Shown: piece by piece, positions 20,093-30,173 of the stretch
How positions within the stretch are numbered: the first letter of the stretch is position 1
Layout of the letters: each line of letters starts with the position of its first letter
Position numbers and translations under genes: made by a program
Assembly: GCA_963576725.1 (NCBI GenBank)
Contig: OY755242.1
Coordinates: 8,709,132-8,773,131 of the forward strand
DNA from: Azorinus chamasolen
Taxonomy: Eukaryota > Mollusca > Bivalvia > Cardiida > Solecurtidae
Length of the DNA: 64,000 nt
Direction: 5' to 3'
Notes under the pieces: generated by a model
The model's input: the letters and a program-made list of their open reading frames with translations, nothing else
The model's database searches: none
What the model was told of the DNA's origin: nothing

Positions 20093-20166
20093 TGCATCCT
20101 GATCCAAACTTAATGAAGCGTCTCGCTACATTAAGCGGTGTCTCATCTGGATCCAAACTGTTTGCA
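20093..20166. repeat. HP-family hairpin with expanded loop
   Basis: Left arm GCATCCTGATCCAAAC; right arm GTCTCATCTGGATCCAAACT. The centre contains CGTCTCGCTACATTAAGCGG rather than the usual CCGAGTTACTCGG. Confidence 0.5.
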
Positions 20167-20292
20167 TAGGTACCCCCGGTTACTTTTTGTCCTATCTACA
20201 GTAGATACCAACGCTTTTTATAGGTTATCACCAGTCCACTGTTAGTACGCATCTCGTTAGCACTGTATTTGATCTATATTCCACCATGAAAT

Positions 20293-20547
20293 ATGGACAT
20301 TATGGATATTTATTCTTTTAATAATGGTATACATAGGGCATATTATACGAAGTGACGATATAAAGGGTTGAATCATGTATGAGTGGTTGTTTGGCCGTAG
20401 TATTCTCACAAGCAGCGGTGTGGCTCGTGGATATACCGCGGACAACAACCACGAGTGTGATACAACCCTTCATATCGTTACTTCGTGTAATATTCAATTC
20501 ATTATATACCAGTTTTAATAATCATAAAAAAGAACATCAATATTCTA
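20293..20547. repeat. Family K: about 100-bp inverted-repeat hairpin
   Basis: Left arm from 20293 (TATTCTTTTAATAATGGTAT ... TACGAAGTGACGATATAAAG) pairs with 20441-20545 (ACAACCCTTCATATCGTTAC ... ATACCAGTTTTAATAATCAT). The loop at about 20392-20440 is GC-richer (CGTGGATATACCGCGGACAA). Unlike the other MITEs it shares no core module. Family unassigned. Confidence 0.65.
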
Positions 20548-20699
20548 ACTCCCTTTATTCAGAAACAGAAAACATAGTCCATTCATGAAAGGCGAATTGA
20601 TTTACAATTGCTCGTGCAATACGGAACATGTATCTGAGAGGTTGTATTCAATAATCGAATACAATTGTATTTTTTACTCCAGAGATTGACAGGTATATA

Positions 20700-20852
20700 A
20701 TAAAAACATAGAATTGTGTTAAACCTTTGTAGAAGCATATCTACATAATATAATGTCATAAGCAAACAGAACATATCTTACAGCAGCCGCCTGATATTGT
20801 TCTATCGTGTTACCAAATGCTTTCAATGGCGTTTCTATCAGGTAAAGGTCAA
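20700..20852 (-). mobile_element. TTAA-4 fragment adjoining TTAA-5
   Basis: Contains CATAAGCAAACAGAACAT and the end-proximal ATGGCGTTTCTATCAGGTAA. The core palindrome is degraded. Its terminal TTAA coincides with the left TTAA of TTAA-5 copy 1. Confidence 0.45.
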
Positions 20853-21098
20853 TTAACCCTTTCGGCGAAAAATTTCTAATTGTCGTCTGCAATCCAAGTT
20901 TGTTAAATCATTCAGTAAAATAAGGAAATGAGATAAATAAATGCAAATTTCAAAGGAATAAAGCACATATATAGAAATAGAGATTGAGACAAATAGTGAA
21001 GTCCCTGATCAGACGCCGCCTTGAAAAGGCGGCGTCTGATCTGGGACTGCACTATTTGTCGTGGTGCATTTATGCGACTGCGGCGGTGAAAGGGTTAA
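20853..21098 (+). mobile_element. TTAA-5 MITE, copy 1
   Basis: 246 bp, TTAACCCTTTCGGCGAAAAA to GGCGGTGAAAGGGTTAA. Hairpin arms AGTCCCTGATCAGACGCCGC and GCGGCGTCTGATCTGGGACT enclose CTTGAAAAG. Carries GTCGTCTGC near the left end. Almost identical to the copy at 43.9 kb over the full length, so both are young. Confidence 0.9.
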
Positions 21099-21208
21099 GT
21101 AATACATAAGATGCAGCGACTAGACAAATGACTATTACTGGACACTACAGATAACCCCTTCTAAGAACAATGGTAGTCTTGCTATAATGTGGATTTCCAC
21201 GTGCAACT

Positions 21209-21434
21209 TAACATTTTATCTCATGAATACTCATGTAAGAATTAATGACATCGTGAATACTAATTAGCTAATATTTTATAATGGCATATGGACACGTGTA
21301 TGTTTGGACATGGCGGAATAAGAACAATAATAATTCAATAAGAAAACAGAGAGGACCTTGATCAGACATGTCCTAGAGGAGTCGTCTGACTTGAATCGAT
21401 TCTATTAGCATATGCGTTAAGATCAAAGGGTCAA
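21209..21434 (-). mobile_element. TTAA-4 MITE, reverse orientation
   Basis: ACTCATGTAAGAATTAATGA and the GGCATATGGACACGTG shoulder, then the hairpin GAAAACAGAGAGGACCTTGA centred on GTCCTAGAGGAGTC. Right end GATCAAAGGGTCAAC, a mutated terminus. Confidence 0.6.
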
Positions 21435-21444
21435 CCTTATATAC

Positions 21445-21726
21445 TATAGATACGTCTTTCGATGTCTTCGTAAACAGAGTAGACCCTGTCCAGACAGCTC
21501 CTATACGGCGCCTTTGCTATCAGAGTAGACCCAGACCAGACAGCTCCTATAGGAGCCGTCTGATCATGGTCTGCTGTGTTTGCCTATGAAGAAATGTAAA
21601 TATGATTTTACAGTTTCTGTCATGGCCAAGACAATTCCTATGTTCACGTGTCATTATAAATATTAATCTAATTAATATTCATGATGTAATTATATTTACT
21701 TGAATATTCATGGAGTAAGGAGTTAG
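21445..21726 (+). mobile_element. TTAA-4 MITE with duplicated left core arm
   Basis: The left hairpin arm occurs twice: AACAGAGTAGACCCTGTCCA with CAGCTCCTATACG, then CAGAGTAGACCCAGACCAGA with CAGCTCCTATAGGAGC. Right end TGAATATTCATGGAGTAAGG-AGTTAG. The duplication is about 55 bp. Confidence 0.65.
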
Positions 21727-21863
21727 TCTTTTTTATCTCGTGACGGTGAGGAGAAATCCGTTATAACATTTGCATACACTCTGGGTCATGATCATACACC
21801 AGGTAACCCGGTCTTATCATTTGGATGCCCATGAAGACCTATGATCAGGGTCTACACGGTCTG

Positions 21864-22184
21864 TTGAACCCATCCATGTTACTAATATGATTGATGCTGT
21901 GTTAGACCACATTCGTAACGAACCACATTCGTAACACGTGTTACGAATGTGATCACATTCGTCACATTTTGTGACGAATGTGATCGATGCCGATTTTTGA
22001 TGTCACGTTTGTAACTCTTCAACTGTCAGACAGAAAAGGATGCTATAAAGTACATGTGTACAAATGAAAGACATTTGTCACAAGTTGTGAGCAATAACAC
22101 GATGTGTTATTTCCAGTGAAGTCACGAATCATGACCGCCGAATCATCACCATCATCATCACCACCACCATCATCATCATCATCG

Positions 22185-22251
<67 letters not shown>

Positions 22252-22933
22252 TATCATTTATCGCAAAATGAAATCTTGTTCAAATTTTAACAACAAACTA
22301 AAACTATTACCAAAAGAAATGACTACGGTTTTCTTTCCTAAAAGTATATCATTAGATTTATAGATGCTAAAATATTTAGCATAGTGTAATTACTCATCAA
22401 ACAGTAATAAAGGAACTAAGAAGTACTTTTAATTTTATCATGGGCACACATTAACAGCACTGGATAGGTGCATGTATATGACAAGTTCCATGAAAAATGG
22501 AAAATTTTCAAGATATGTTAGGCAGGTATCCTAAAACATGTTACAAGCATGTATATTATGTCTTTAAAATGTGCTGCTAAGGTTGTGAAAAGTTGAGACA
22601 TGACCCTGAAGGAAATATAATAACATAATTATACAATGACATTATATTTCTATTTACTAATTGAACATTGTCAGCCAAGAACTCAACCTGTTACATATGT
22701 CATTCTGTCAACCTCCAAGTCGGACACTCACATTTGTAACACATTTTACCTGTTACTCTCATTTGTAACACATTTTACCTGTTACTCACATTTGTAACAC
22801 ATTTTACCAGTTACTCACATTTGTAACACATTTTACCTGTTACGAATGTGATCGCATTCGTAACATATCTGTTCCAAATGTGATCCGTTACGAATGTGGT
22901 CTAACAATGATAATCAATAATGGATGGGTTCAA
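21864..22933. mobile_element. 1.07 kb inverted-repeat element with CACATTCGTAAC motifs
   Basis: Imperfect terminal inverted repeats of about 55 bp: TTGAACCCATCCATGTTACT ... GTTAGACCACATTCGTAACG on the left, and the complement ending ATGGATGGGTTCAA on the right. Beside both ends lie clustered subterminal motifs: CATTCGTAACACGTGTTACG and ACATTCGTCACATTTTGTGA palindromes on the left; four ACTCACATTTGTAACACATT units then GTTACGAATGTGATCGCATT on the right. The interior holds a (CAT)n block and AT-rich non-coding DNA. No transposase and no clear target duplication were seen. Superfamily unknown. Confidence 0.65.
22141..22250 (+). repeat. (ATC)n microsatellite
   Basis: About 110 bp of ATC/ACC triplets (ATCATCACCACCACCATCAT, then pure ATC) inside the inverted-repeat element. 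Confidence 0.95.
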
Positions 22934-22956
22934 AATAAGATCTGTACGGGATATCC

Positions 22957-23139
22957 TTAACCTTTAGCCTGCTGCATGCGGATGCTTGATTGACTATGCA
23001 AACAGTTTGAATCCAGAAGAGACGCCGGTTAACCCTGGATAATGTGTGAATAAATGAGTCAACATTGTACATGTATGTAGATATTGAGCAGACGACATGT
23101 TTTGTTACAGACGACATTTACCCATCATGCATCGCTTAA
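22957..23139 (+). mobile_element. TTAA-7 MITE with HP half-hairpin
   Basis: TTAACCTTTAGCCTGCTGCA left and CATCATGCATCGCTTAA right. Contains GCAAACAGTTTGAATCCAGA, then GAGCAGACGACATG and ACAGACGACATT (GCAGACGAC motifs as in TTAA-2). The second hairpin arm is missing. Confidence 0.55.
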
Positions 23140-23164
23140 CTCATACTGAGCGGGACACGAGTCT

Positions 23165-23265
23165 CTAATGTCCTTTGCAAAACAAAAAGTGTAGACCCAG
23201 GTGAGAGGGCTCCTAGAGGAGCCCTCTCAACAGGGTCTGCACTGTTTGTCATGTTTCAATTTTCT
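23165..23265. repeat. TTAA-6-type hairpin
   Basis: TTTGCAAAACAAAAAGTGTA, then GACCCAGGTGAGAGGGCTCC, centre CTCCTAGAGGAG, then CCCTCTCAACAGGGTCTGCA. Terminal TTAA not found nearby. Confidence 0.6.
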
Positions 23266-23571
23266 TTGGAAAAATCCCCAAATATTCACCGTAAGCTTCA
23301 CATGTTTGAGTTTTGGAAAACAATCCATTTGAAAATTCAGCGTTGTAAGAGTTGAGCAGATATTTTTGTGTTCATTGTTCAGAAACTGCGGCTGACAATT
23401 AAAACTCTCAAAAATTAAACGCTTTAAATATTATAACCGTGTGTCTTTAACTTCCTGCAATTGTCTTCTGCAAAATATCATCGTTTGCTAGATCTACATT
23501 ATTTCTTCCTTTTCTCTTCAAAAACAGTGTCAGAGTTTGAATCCGGATAAGATAGCGATTGAAACTACTTG

Positions 23572-24004
23572 AACAAGTTTCACCAACTTGCAAGTAGAGT
23601 ACTGAAGCTTAAGGCAGGGAGGAAGATTAAGTTTCACAAACTCGCAAGTAGAGTACTGAAGCTTAAGGCAGGGAGGAAGATTAAGTTTCACAAACTTGCA
23701 AGTAGAGTACTGAAGCTTAAGGCAGGGAGGAAGATTAAGTTTCACAAACTCGCAAGTAGAGTACTGAAGCTTAAGGCAGGGAGGAAGATTAAGATTCACA
23801 AACTCGCAAGTAGAGTACTGAAGCTTAAGGCAGGGAGGAAGATTAAGATTCACAAACTCGCAAGTAGAGTACTGAAGCTTAAGGCAGGGAGGAAGATTAA
23901 GATTCACAAACTCGCAAGTAGAGTACTGAAGCTTAAGGCAGGGAGGAAGATTAAGTTTCACAAACTCGAAAGCAGAGTGCTGAAGCTTATGACAGGGAGG
24001 AAGA
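23572..24004 (+). repeat. 54-bp tandem array, 8 copies, open on both strands
   Basis: Unit AAGTTTCACAAACTCGCAAG ... GGCAGGGAGGAAGATT, exactly 54 bp, with 0-4 differences between neighbours. Because 54 is a multiple of three and the unit lacks stops, the plus strand reads an 18-residue basic repeat (FHKLASRVLKLKAGRKIK) for about 170 codons, and the minus strand reads an LNLPPCLKLQYSTCEFV repeat for about 159 codons. It is flanked by half HP hairpins (TTTGAATCCGGATAAGATAG left, ACTCGGCGTCTTACCAGAAT right). I regard it as a minisatellite, not a gene. Confidence 0.85.
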
Positions 24005-24054
24005 TTCATTTTGAATTAATCGACATCATTCAACTTCTGGGCGTTTGCAAACAA

Positions 24055-24114
24055 CATGTATCCAGATTATACGCCGAATAACTCGGCGTCTTACCAGAAT
24101 CCCAGCTGTTTGAG
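24055..24114. repeat. HP-family hairpin beside the 54-bp array
   Basis: AACATGTATCCAGATTATAC with centre CCGAATAACTCGG and GTCTTACCAGAATCCCAGCT; degraded but still symmetric. Confidence 0.5.
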
Positions 24115-24234
24115 AGTCGAGTAGCATTTTCGCTAAAACTTTAGCCAAAACTGGACACTGTAAACGCTTTTGCAGATCACAATTTGAGCAACCATCATTT
24201 TAAGAGCATGATAATGGCTGAGCAGTCTCCTGCT

Positions 24235-24487
24235 TTAACCCTTTACTTCGTAAATACGCCTTTCTATACCTTTGCAAAGAGAGTAGACCCAGGTCAGACG
24301 GCTCCTACAGAAACCGTCTGATCAAGGTCTACTCTGTTTACTTATGATATAATATATAATAGATATGATTTTACAGTTTCTGCCATGCCCAAACTTCCTG
24401 TGTCTATGTGCTATCATAACTTATTAATCTAATTAATAACTATGAAACATTAGTTCTTACATGAATATCCATGGAGGAAATGATTAA
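24235..24487 (+). mobile_element. TTAA-4 MITE, full length
   Basis: 253 bp between TTAA sites: CCCTTTACTTCGTAAATACG left, ATCCATGGAGGAAATGATTAA right. Hairpin GCAAAGAGAGTAGACCCAGG with AAGGTCTACTCTGTTTAC, centre GGCTCCTACAGAAACC. Confidence 0.8.
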
Positions 24488-24539
24488 AGATGGTCATTGC
24501 TTTAACTCTCCCCCATAATTGAGACAGGCGCATTTCCAT

Positions 24540-24734
24540 GTAAAGTAGACGCTGTCTTATGCGACCATTCGTTAATTGAACATAATTTTTATGAGTCTTA
24601 AAAAGCAGGTGGTTGCTTAATACATGTCAAATGTAATGAAGAAGCTCCTATAGGAGCTTTCTGCATTACTTGTGGCATGCATTAAGCTACTACCAGACCC
24701 ACAATTAGACCTTTTTATGGTCGCCTTAAGACTG
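24540..24734 (+). mobile_element. TA-3-like MITE
   Basis: Left TAAAGTAGACGCTGTCTTAT with GCGACCATTCGTTAATTGAA; right TGGTCGCCTTAAGACTG-TA. Core centre AGCTCCTATAGGAGCT. Confidence 0.7.
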
Positions 24735-24828
24735 TATCTTTTTATTACATGTATACGTTTGCTGATGGAATTATACAGATCTGATTTTTTCAGTTACTGC
24801 CATGTCAACAAATCCTGCAATCAATATA

Positions 24829-25032
24829 CAGTAAAATCTCACTATAACGGTCACTAAATTATGTTAAATAGTTGGTATTAAGGGCAGATGGCTGCTTAAA
24901 GCAAGGTGAAAGTAAAACAGAACGGTCCTCTAGGAGCGTTCTGTTTTACTTTAACCTTACTTTAAGCAGGTACCTGTCTTTAACATAAAATACTTAGTGT
25001 ACTGGAGTGGCCGTTATAGAGAGATTTTACTG
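24829..25032 (+). mobile_element. TA-1 MITE
   Basis: TA-flanked 204-bp copy: CAGTAAAATCTCACTATAAC to GTTATAGAGAGATTTTACTG. Centre CGGTCCTCTAGGAGCG with full arms (AAAGCAAGGTGAAAGTAAAA). Confidence 0.85.
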
Positions 25033-25166
25033 TATATCTATTTAAAACTTCAGCTAATAATTACTCATGTTGTTATTATTTCTTGCATTATATATTTCAG
25101 GTTAAATGTATTGGACGTTTAAATGGACGTATAAACCCTATATTGAACATCATAAGCAACCCTGTT

Positions 25167-25428
25167 TTAACCCTTCTCTCCCTGAATATTCATATATGAA
25201 GTAATAACATCACGGATGTTGATTTGATATAAGTTCTAAATTAATGGGTACATGGACACGGACATTTTACCATATTAGAAACTGTAGCATCATGTCTATA
25301 TTATATTATTCCGTAAGCAAACAGAGCAGATCCTGATCAGACGACTCTTACAAGAGCCGTCTGATCTAGGTCTATTACGTTTGCAAAGGCGTAGAAAGGC
25401 ATATCTATGGAGTAAAAGGACATGATTA
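25167..25428 (-). mobile_element. TTAA-4 MITE, reverse orientation
   Basis: TTAACCCTTCTCTCCCTGAA left; hairpin GCAAACAGAGCAGATCCTGA centred on CTCTTACAAGAG. The right end is slightly eroded (GGAGTAAAAGGACATGATTAA). Confidence 0.7.
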
Positions 25429-25897
25429 ATTAAAGACGCAGACCAACCATCGCGACATTTCAACATAGTTACCAGGAAACTGCTAATTAGTAACCTACAG
25501 TATAGATCCAGATCTGGTTTTAACGCAGCGGCTTATCTGGATCTAAATTGTCATATTTTCTTAAAACTATGGTCAGTTATATTAAAGTGTATGGCAATTG
25601 TTCTTATAGTCATACATATTTACATAATTGTTTTAAATGAATTGTAGTTATACATTTATATAGAAATAATGAATCATACTTACACGATCGTAGGAATTAC
25701 TCCTTATCGTAAAAATGACTTAATCGTAGTATTACAATGGTCATTCATTTGTGTTTATATAGGCATGACTTGAATTCCTACATCGATTACTTGTCCGCCA
25801 ATTTAGATACAATTCATTTTCTGGAAAACCTAGTTTTCCGAAAGTGAAGCCGGAACTTTACTTGGTGAATATTCATGTACGGAATAAAGGCATCATA
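25429..25897. other. AT-rich spacer, nothing supported
   Basis: A poor HP relic at 25507-25553 (CAGATCTGGTTTTAACGCAG) and a TTAA-4 right-end scrap near 25862-25895 (GTGAATATTCATGTACGGAA). No gene is visible. Confidence 0.5.
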
Positions 25898-26101
25898 CAG
25901 TAAAACCTCTCTATAACGGCCACTAAATTGTGTTAATTAGTTGGTATCTAGGGCAGGTGGTTGCTTAAAGCACGGTGAAAGTAAAACAGAACGCTCCTAT
26001 GGGAGCGTTCTGTTTTACTTTCACCTTGCTTTAAGCAGCCACCTGCATTTAACACAAAATAATTGATGTAATTTAGTGGTCGTTATAGAGAGGTAATACT
26101 G
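25898..26101 (+). mobile_element. TA-1 MITE, complete
   Basis: CAGTAAAACCTCTCTATAAC to TTATAGAGAGGTAATACTG, TA-flanked. Centre CGCTCCTATGGGAGCG. It is inserted into a TTAA-4 right end (TTCATGTACGGAATAAAGGC lies immediately left). Confidence 0.85.
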
Positions 26102-26290
26102 TATATATAATTGATTAGTTGAATATGTTAATTTACCATTAGAAACATTCAGCTAATAAACGGCTCAGATAGTTGTGATCCCGTCATTATCTGCTATATT
26201 TGTAAAAACGTCAAAAAGGTGTCTCTGTCTATACACTGTTTGAAGATGCGTAGAAAGGCGTAAATATAAAAGACGAACCATTGATAAAAT

Positions 26291-26358
26291 TTACAAACAG
26301 TTTGGATTCAGTTGAGGCGACAAGTTAATCGGTGTCTCATCAGGATCCAAACTGTTTC
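26291..26358. repeat. HP-family hairpin
   Basis: ACAAACAGTTTGGATTCAGT and CTCATCAGGATCCAAACTGT with centre GACAAGTTAATCGGTGTC. Confidence 0.6.
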
Positions 26359-26499
26359 ACATTTAGATTATGATTTTAAAAAGAAATTGATAAAAACTAC
26401 CTGAAGCAGACGATACTCGTAGCAAACTAAACTTATTTTTGGCACCAGGGGTGGCACATTTAGACTACTGATGGGGACTGAACCCATGACGTCAAATAA

Positions 26500-26722
26500 A
26501 CGCCATTTTCACGCCATCATTAGCAACTTAGACCCAGATCAGAGGACTATAATATGAGTCATGCGATCAGGGTCTGCTTTGTCTGCCTAAATAATTGAAA
26601 TAGATCTGACTACTGTTTCTATCAATACCAAAAATTCCTGTGTATATATGCTGTTTTAAAATCCAGGTAATAAATATCCATGATGTCATTATTTCGTACG
26701 TGAATATTCAACAGGGAAAGGA
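26500..26722 (+). mobile_element. TTAA-4b MITE, diverged
   Basis: Starts near ACGCCATTTTCACGCCATCA, contains AGACCCAGATCAGAGGACTA and GCGATCAGGGTCTGCTTTGT, and ends GAATATTCAACAGGGAAAGG. No left TTAA. Confidence 0.55.
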
Positions 26723-26906
26723 TTGGCCATTAGCTTGATTGGGAAATACTTGTGGTTACATGTACCTTGTCAAACGGTTTGGATCATGGTCATACGCTGG
26801 GTATCTCGGCCTCTTACCTGGCAAAAGAAACGCTGATATCCTTTAGAGAAATGTCTTACTTAAAAACTCGATACTTCGAAATGTTAGTAATGAGTAACCC
26901 ATGCCT

Positions 26907-27307
26907 TTTTTAGACAGGTGACTGCTTTATGTTGAGTGATAGTCATGCAGAAAGCTCCTAGAGTAGCTTTCTGCGTGACTATCACCAAGCATAAAGCGTC
27001 CACCTGTCTCAAAGACCGAAATGATACTTGTTTTAGTGTTAGATTGACCCTTCGCTTGCTATTCACATCAATATACCTACCTGTAAATAGTGAAGACCCC
27101 GATGAGACGGCTCATGCAGGAGGTGTCTCATCAGGGTCTGCACTATTTACAAGTTGATCGTGCAACCAGTGCACCCAAGAGCAGTGATTGCACAGCGAAA
27201 TACTTGCACACGATGAAGATATATGTAATTATACAACAGAGCATGGGTAAAGAAGGAGAAACGTATTTTAAAATTCAGCAAGCGAAGGGTTAATGGAGTT
27301 TTTACTG
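26907..27307 (+). mobile_element. TA-type MITE split by TTAA-1 copy 5
   Basis: Core arms GACAGGTGACTGCTTTATGT and AGCATAAAGCGTCCACCTGT flank AGCTCCTAGAGTAGCT. The right arm is interrupted at TTAGA-TTGA and resumes TTAA-TGGAGTTTTTACTG-TA. The left CAGT terminus is not recognisable. Confidence 0.7.
27044..27293 (-). mobile_element. TTAA-1 MITE, copy 5
   Basis: Reverse-oriented 250-bp copy; left TTGACCCTTCGCTTGCTATT (one change in TTAA), right AGCAAGCGAAGGGTTAA. The hairpin is slightly degraded (GGCTCATGCAGGAGGT). Confidence 0.9.
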
Positions 27308-28073
27308 TATATCGTAACCCTGTTGAACATTTCGTCCGCAAAAATACCATCTGCTATTATTTCGAATTATTTCGTGTCACTCGACACGTGGTTTGGAACC
27401 AATTTGTTAGTAATTGGTATCACGAATACGCAGATAAAAAAACTTAGTGTGAAAAGATTCTATACAGCAAACGATGTTTTCCCTTCTAATAAATATAAGC
27501 GACTCTGATAGGAGCCATCTGATCTGAGTCAACTATGTTTGCTTACAGAAGTATATATATGCTTCCACAGATTTTGTCACAGCAAAACATTCCCTTGTAA
27601 AGTTTACATAACAAAAAATGAATTGATTAAATTTTAATGAAATAACAATTTCAGCCATAATTATTCATGGGGAAAATAGTAAGGGATCCAAACAGTTCGA
27701 CACACCACCAACTTTTTAGAGAAACCTAATCTCGTACTTATAGCAGACGACATTTTTTTCCAGACGGGGTCTATTCGGCGTCAAAGCAGCCAAACTGTCT
27801 GAATGATTGTACAGATCTTTTGAAAGTATTCTTAAAAATGTAAACCTAGACCTCGCATTTGCAAATATTTGCTACGGTTAGGTCAAGGTTAGTTAACCTA
27901 AATATAACAGATTATTGCAAACTGATTATTTTCGTCTCCGCCATTATGTCTTTATAAATACCTCGAAGCTCATCTAGGTGAACGAATCTTTTTAATAGGC
28001 CAAAGGTTCACGAGACGGGTTTTTCTTGGGGGAGGAGGGGTGGGGGGGGGGTTCTGCATGAGAAGGCTTGATA
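27308..28073. other. Sparse region with MITE scraps
   Basis: 27482-27690 holds a TTAA-4 right half (GGAGCCATCTGATCTGAGTC, TTATTCATGGGGAAAATAGT). An HP relic lies at 27687. A (G)n-rich patch GGGGGAGGAGGGGTGGGGGG is at 28029-28051. No gene is visible in 27308-27480 or 27800-28020. Confidence 0.5.
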
Positions 28074-28074
28074 T

Positions 28075-28280
28075 TGACTCTTTCGCTGTCAGCTAGTGTC
28101 GTATGCAAACTGTCGTTTGCTACAAATTTAGTTTATTCATTTCTCTGGCAGTTTATTCAACATTACCACAGTTACAAAGTGTGGATCCTGACGAGACACC
28201 GAGTTATTCGACGTCTCATCTAGATTCACACGGTGTGTATAGGTAATCACAGATAAAACAGTGGTAACGGCTGTAAAACA
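28075..28280 (-). mobile_element. TTAA-2 MITE, copy 3 (reverse, decayed)
   Basis: GACTCTTTCGCTGTCAGCTA left, GTCGTATGCAAACTGTCGTT (subterminal motif), hairpin AAAGTGTGGATCCTGACGAG with TCTAGATTCACACGGTGTGT, then GTGTATAGGTAATCACAG. The right terminus is lost. Confidence 0.6.
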
Positions 28281-28313
28281 ATGTCTGATTAATACATGTG
28301 TGCCCCTTTTCCC

Positions 28314-28557
28314 TTAACCCTTTACTCCATGAATATTAATAAAAGAAATCATGGCGTCATGGATATTAATGAGTTTATTTTTATAATGACACTTGAACAC
28401 AGGAAGTTTTGGCCATGACAGAAACTGTGTAATCATATCCATATCATTTCTTAAGCAAACTGAACAGACCCTGATCAGAATCCTATTGGAGCCGTCTAAT
28501 CTGGTCCACTCTGTTTGCAGATGCGTATAAAGGCATAATCATCGAGTAGAGGGTTAA
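28314..28557 (-). mobile_element. TTAA-4 MITE, full length, reverse
   Basis: 244 bp: TTAACCCTTTACTCCATGAA to CATCGAGTAGAGGGTTAA. Hairpin GCAAACTGAACAGACCCTGA with TCTGGTCCACTCTGTTTGC. A 53-bp array begins three bases beyond the right TTAA. Confidence 0.85.
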
Positions 28558-28560
28558 AAA

Positions 28561-29575
28561 GGATATAGAGAAGCAATGCGGACACAGATAAGAGGGTTCT
28601 TGCAGTAGTCAAAGGATATAGAGAAACAATGCAGACACAGATAAGAAGGTTCTTGCAGTAGTCAAAAGATATTGAGGAACAATGCAGACACAGATAAGAA
28701 GGTTCTTTCAGTAGTCAAAGGATATTGAGGAACAATGCAGACACAGATAAGAAGGTTCTTGCAGTAGTCAAAGCATATTGAGGAACAATGCAGACACAGA
28801 TAAGAGGGTTCTTGCAGTAGTCAAAGGATATAGAGGAACAATGCAGACACAGATAAGAGGGTTCTTGCAGTAGTCAAAGGATATAGAGGAACAATGCAGA
28901 CACAGATAAGAAGGTTCTTGCAGTAGTCAAAGGATATAGAGGAACAATGCAGACACAGATAAGAGGGTTCTTGCAGCAGTCAAAGGATATAGAGAAGCAA
29001 CGCAGACACAGATAAGAAGGTTCTTGCAGTAGTCAAAGGATATAGAGAAACAATGCAGACACAGATAAGAGGGTTCTTGCAGCAGTCAAAGGATAAAGAG
29101 AAGCAACGCAGACACAGATAAGAAGGTTCTTGCAGTAGTCAAAGGATATAGAGAAGCAATGCAGACACAAATAAGAGGGCTCTTGCAGTAGTCAAAGGAT
29201 ATAGAGAAACAATGCAGACACAGATAAGAAGGTTCTTGCAGTAGTCAAAGGATATAGAGAAGCAATGCAGACACAGATAAGAGGGCTCTTGCAGTAGTCA
29301 AAGGATATAGAGAAGCAATGCAGACACAAATAAGAGGGCTCTTGCAGTAGTCAAAGGATATAGAGAAACAATGCAGACACAGATAAGAGGGTTCTTGCAG
29401 TAGTCAAAGGATATAGAGAAGCAATGCAGACACAAATAAGAGGGCTCTTGCAGTAGTCAAAGGATATAGAGAAACAATGCAGACACCGATAAGAAGGTTC
29501 TTGCAGCAGTCAAAGGATATAGAGAAGCAATGCAGACACAGATAAGAGGGTTCTTGCAGTAGTCCTCTGATCAGC
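28561..29575 (+). repeat. 53-bp tandem array, about 19 copies
   Basis: Unit GGATATAGAGAAGCAATGCG ... TTCTTGCAGTAGTCAAA, 53 bp. Variants (GAAGC/GAAAC/GGAAC, AGAGGG/AGAAGG) alternate, and blocks of two units recur near the right, suggesting recent multi-unit duplication. Each unit contains GCAGACACAGATAAGAGGGT, a left arm like that of the TTAA-6 hairpin, and the last unit is followed by the matching right arm (CCTCTGATCAGCCTCTGCAC). Confidence 0.95.
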
Positions 29576-29693
29576 CTCTGCACTTTTAGTTGAACCCGTT
29601 GAGGTCAATAGGTGTAAACCAGCAGCAGATAGGTTTGCTACACCCCAACGTGAAAGTGTACAGGTTCCAAAATAATATCTCGACGTGATTTCC

Positions 29694-29923
29694 TTAACCC
29701 TCTCCCTCATACTGACAACTACTTTTGACGACCCAGTATAAGTCACTTTGTGAAACCATTGTGACAAATTGAGCATTTTCTCCTATAGGAGCGAATGCTG
29801 TTTATCACAATGGCTTCAAACTACAAGTCTAAAACAAAATCCTTTTGTCTAATTAATGCTCCTTTCCGGGAGATTAATTCAAAGAGGTTGTATTTAAAAT
29901 AGTCTATGAGGTAATGGGTTAAA
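29694..29923 (+). mobile_element. TTAA-3 MITE, copy 2, full length
   Basis: 230 bp: TTAACCCTCTCCCTCATACT to ATGAGGTAATGGGTTAA. Centre TTCTCCTATAGGAGCG with arms AACCATTGTGACAAATTGAG and TTTATCACAATGGCTTC. The two ends are not inverted repeats beyond CCC/GGG, so the element is asymmetric outside the hairpin. Confidence 0.9.
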
Positions 29924-30173
29924 TAATATGGGAATGAATAGTTTAATCAAACTCTGATATGTGGCTCTTTATACTTACGTCACTTCCAATTCGTTCCAGA
30001 ATTAAAGAAACTACTGGGCCAAAGGTTATAAAACTTCTGAGTCTGAGATCATTCTCAAGCATCTGATTGGTCAGATTGTTGAGAATGACATCAGACGGAA
30101 GCAAAAAGCTTTTTAACCTCGAGACCTGATCAATATTCGGCGTCTCATATTGACCCAGGCTGCTGGATAATGC

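Noticed and set aside
28561..29575. Regular 53-bp (and 65-bp, 60-bp) repeats resembling a CRISPR array
   Set aside because: Units are contiguous with no unique spacers, there are no cas genes, and the setting is eukaryotic.
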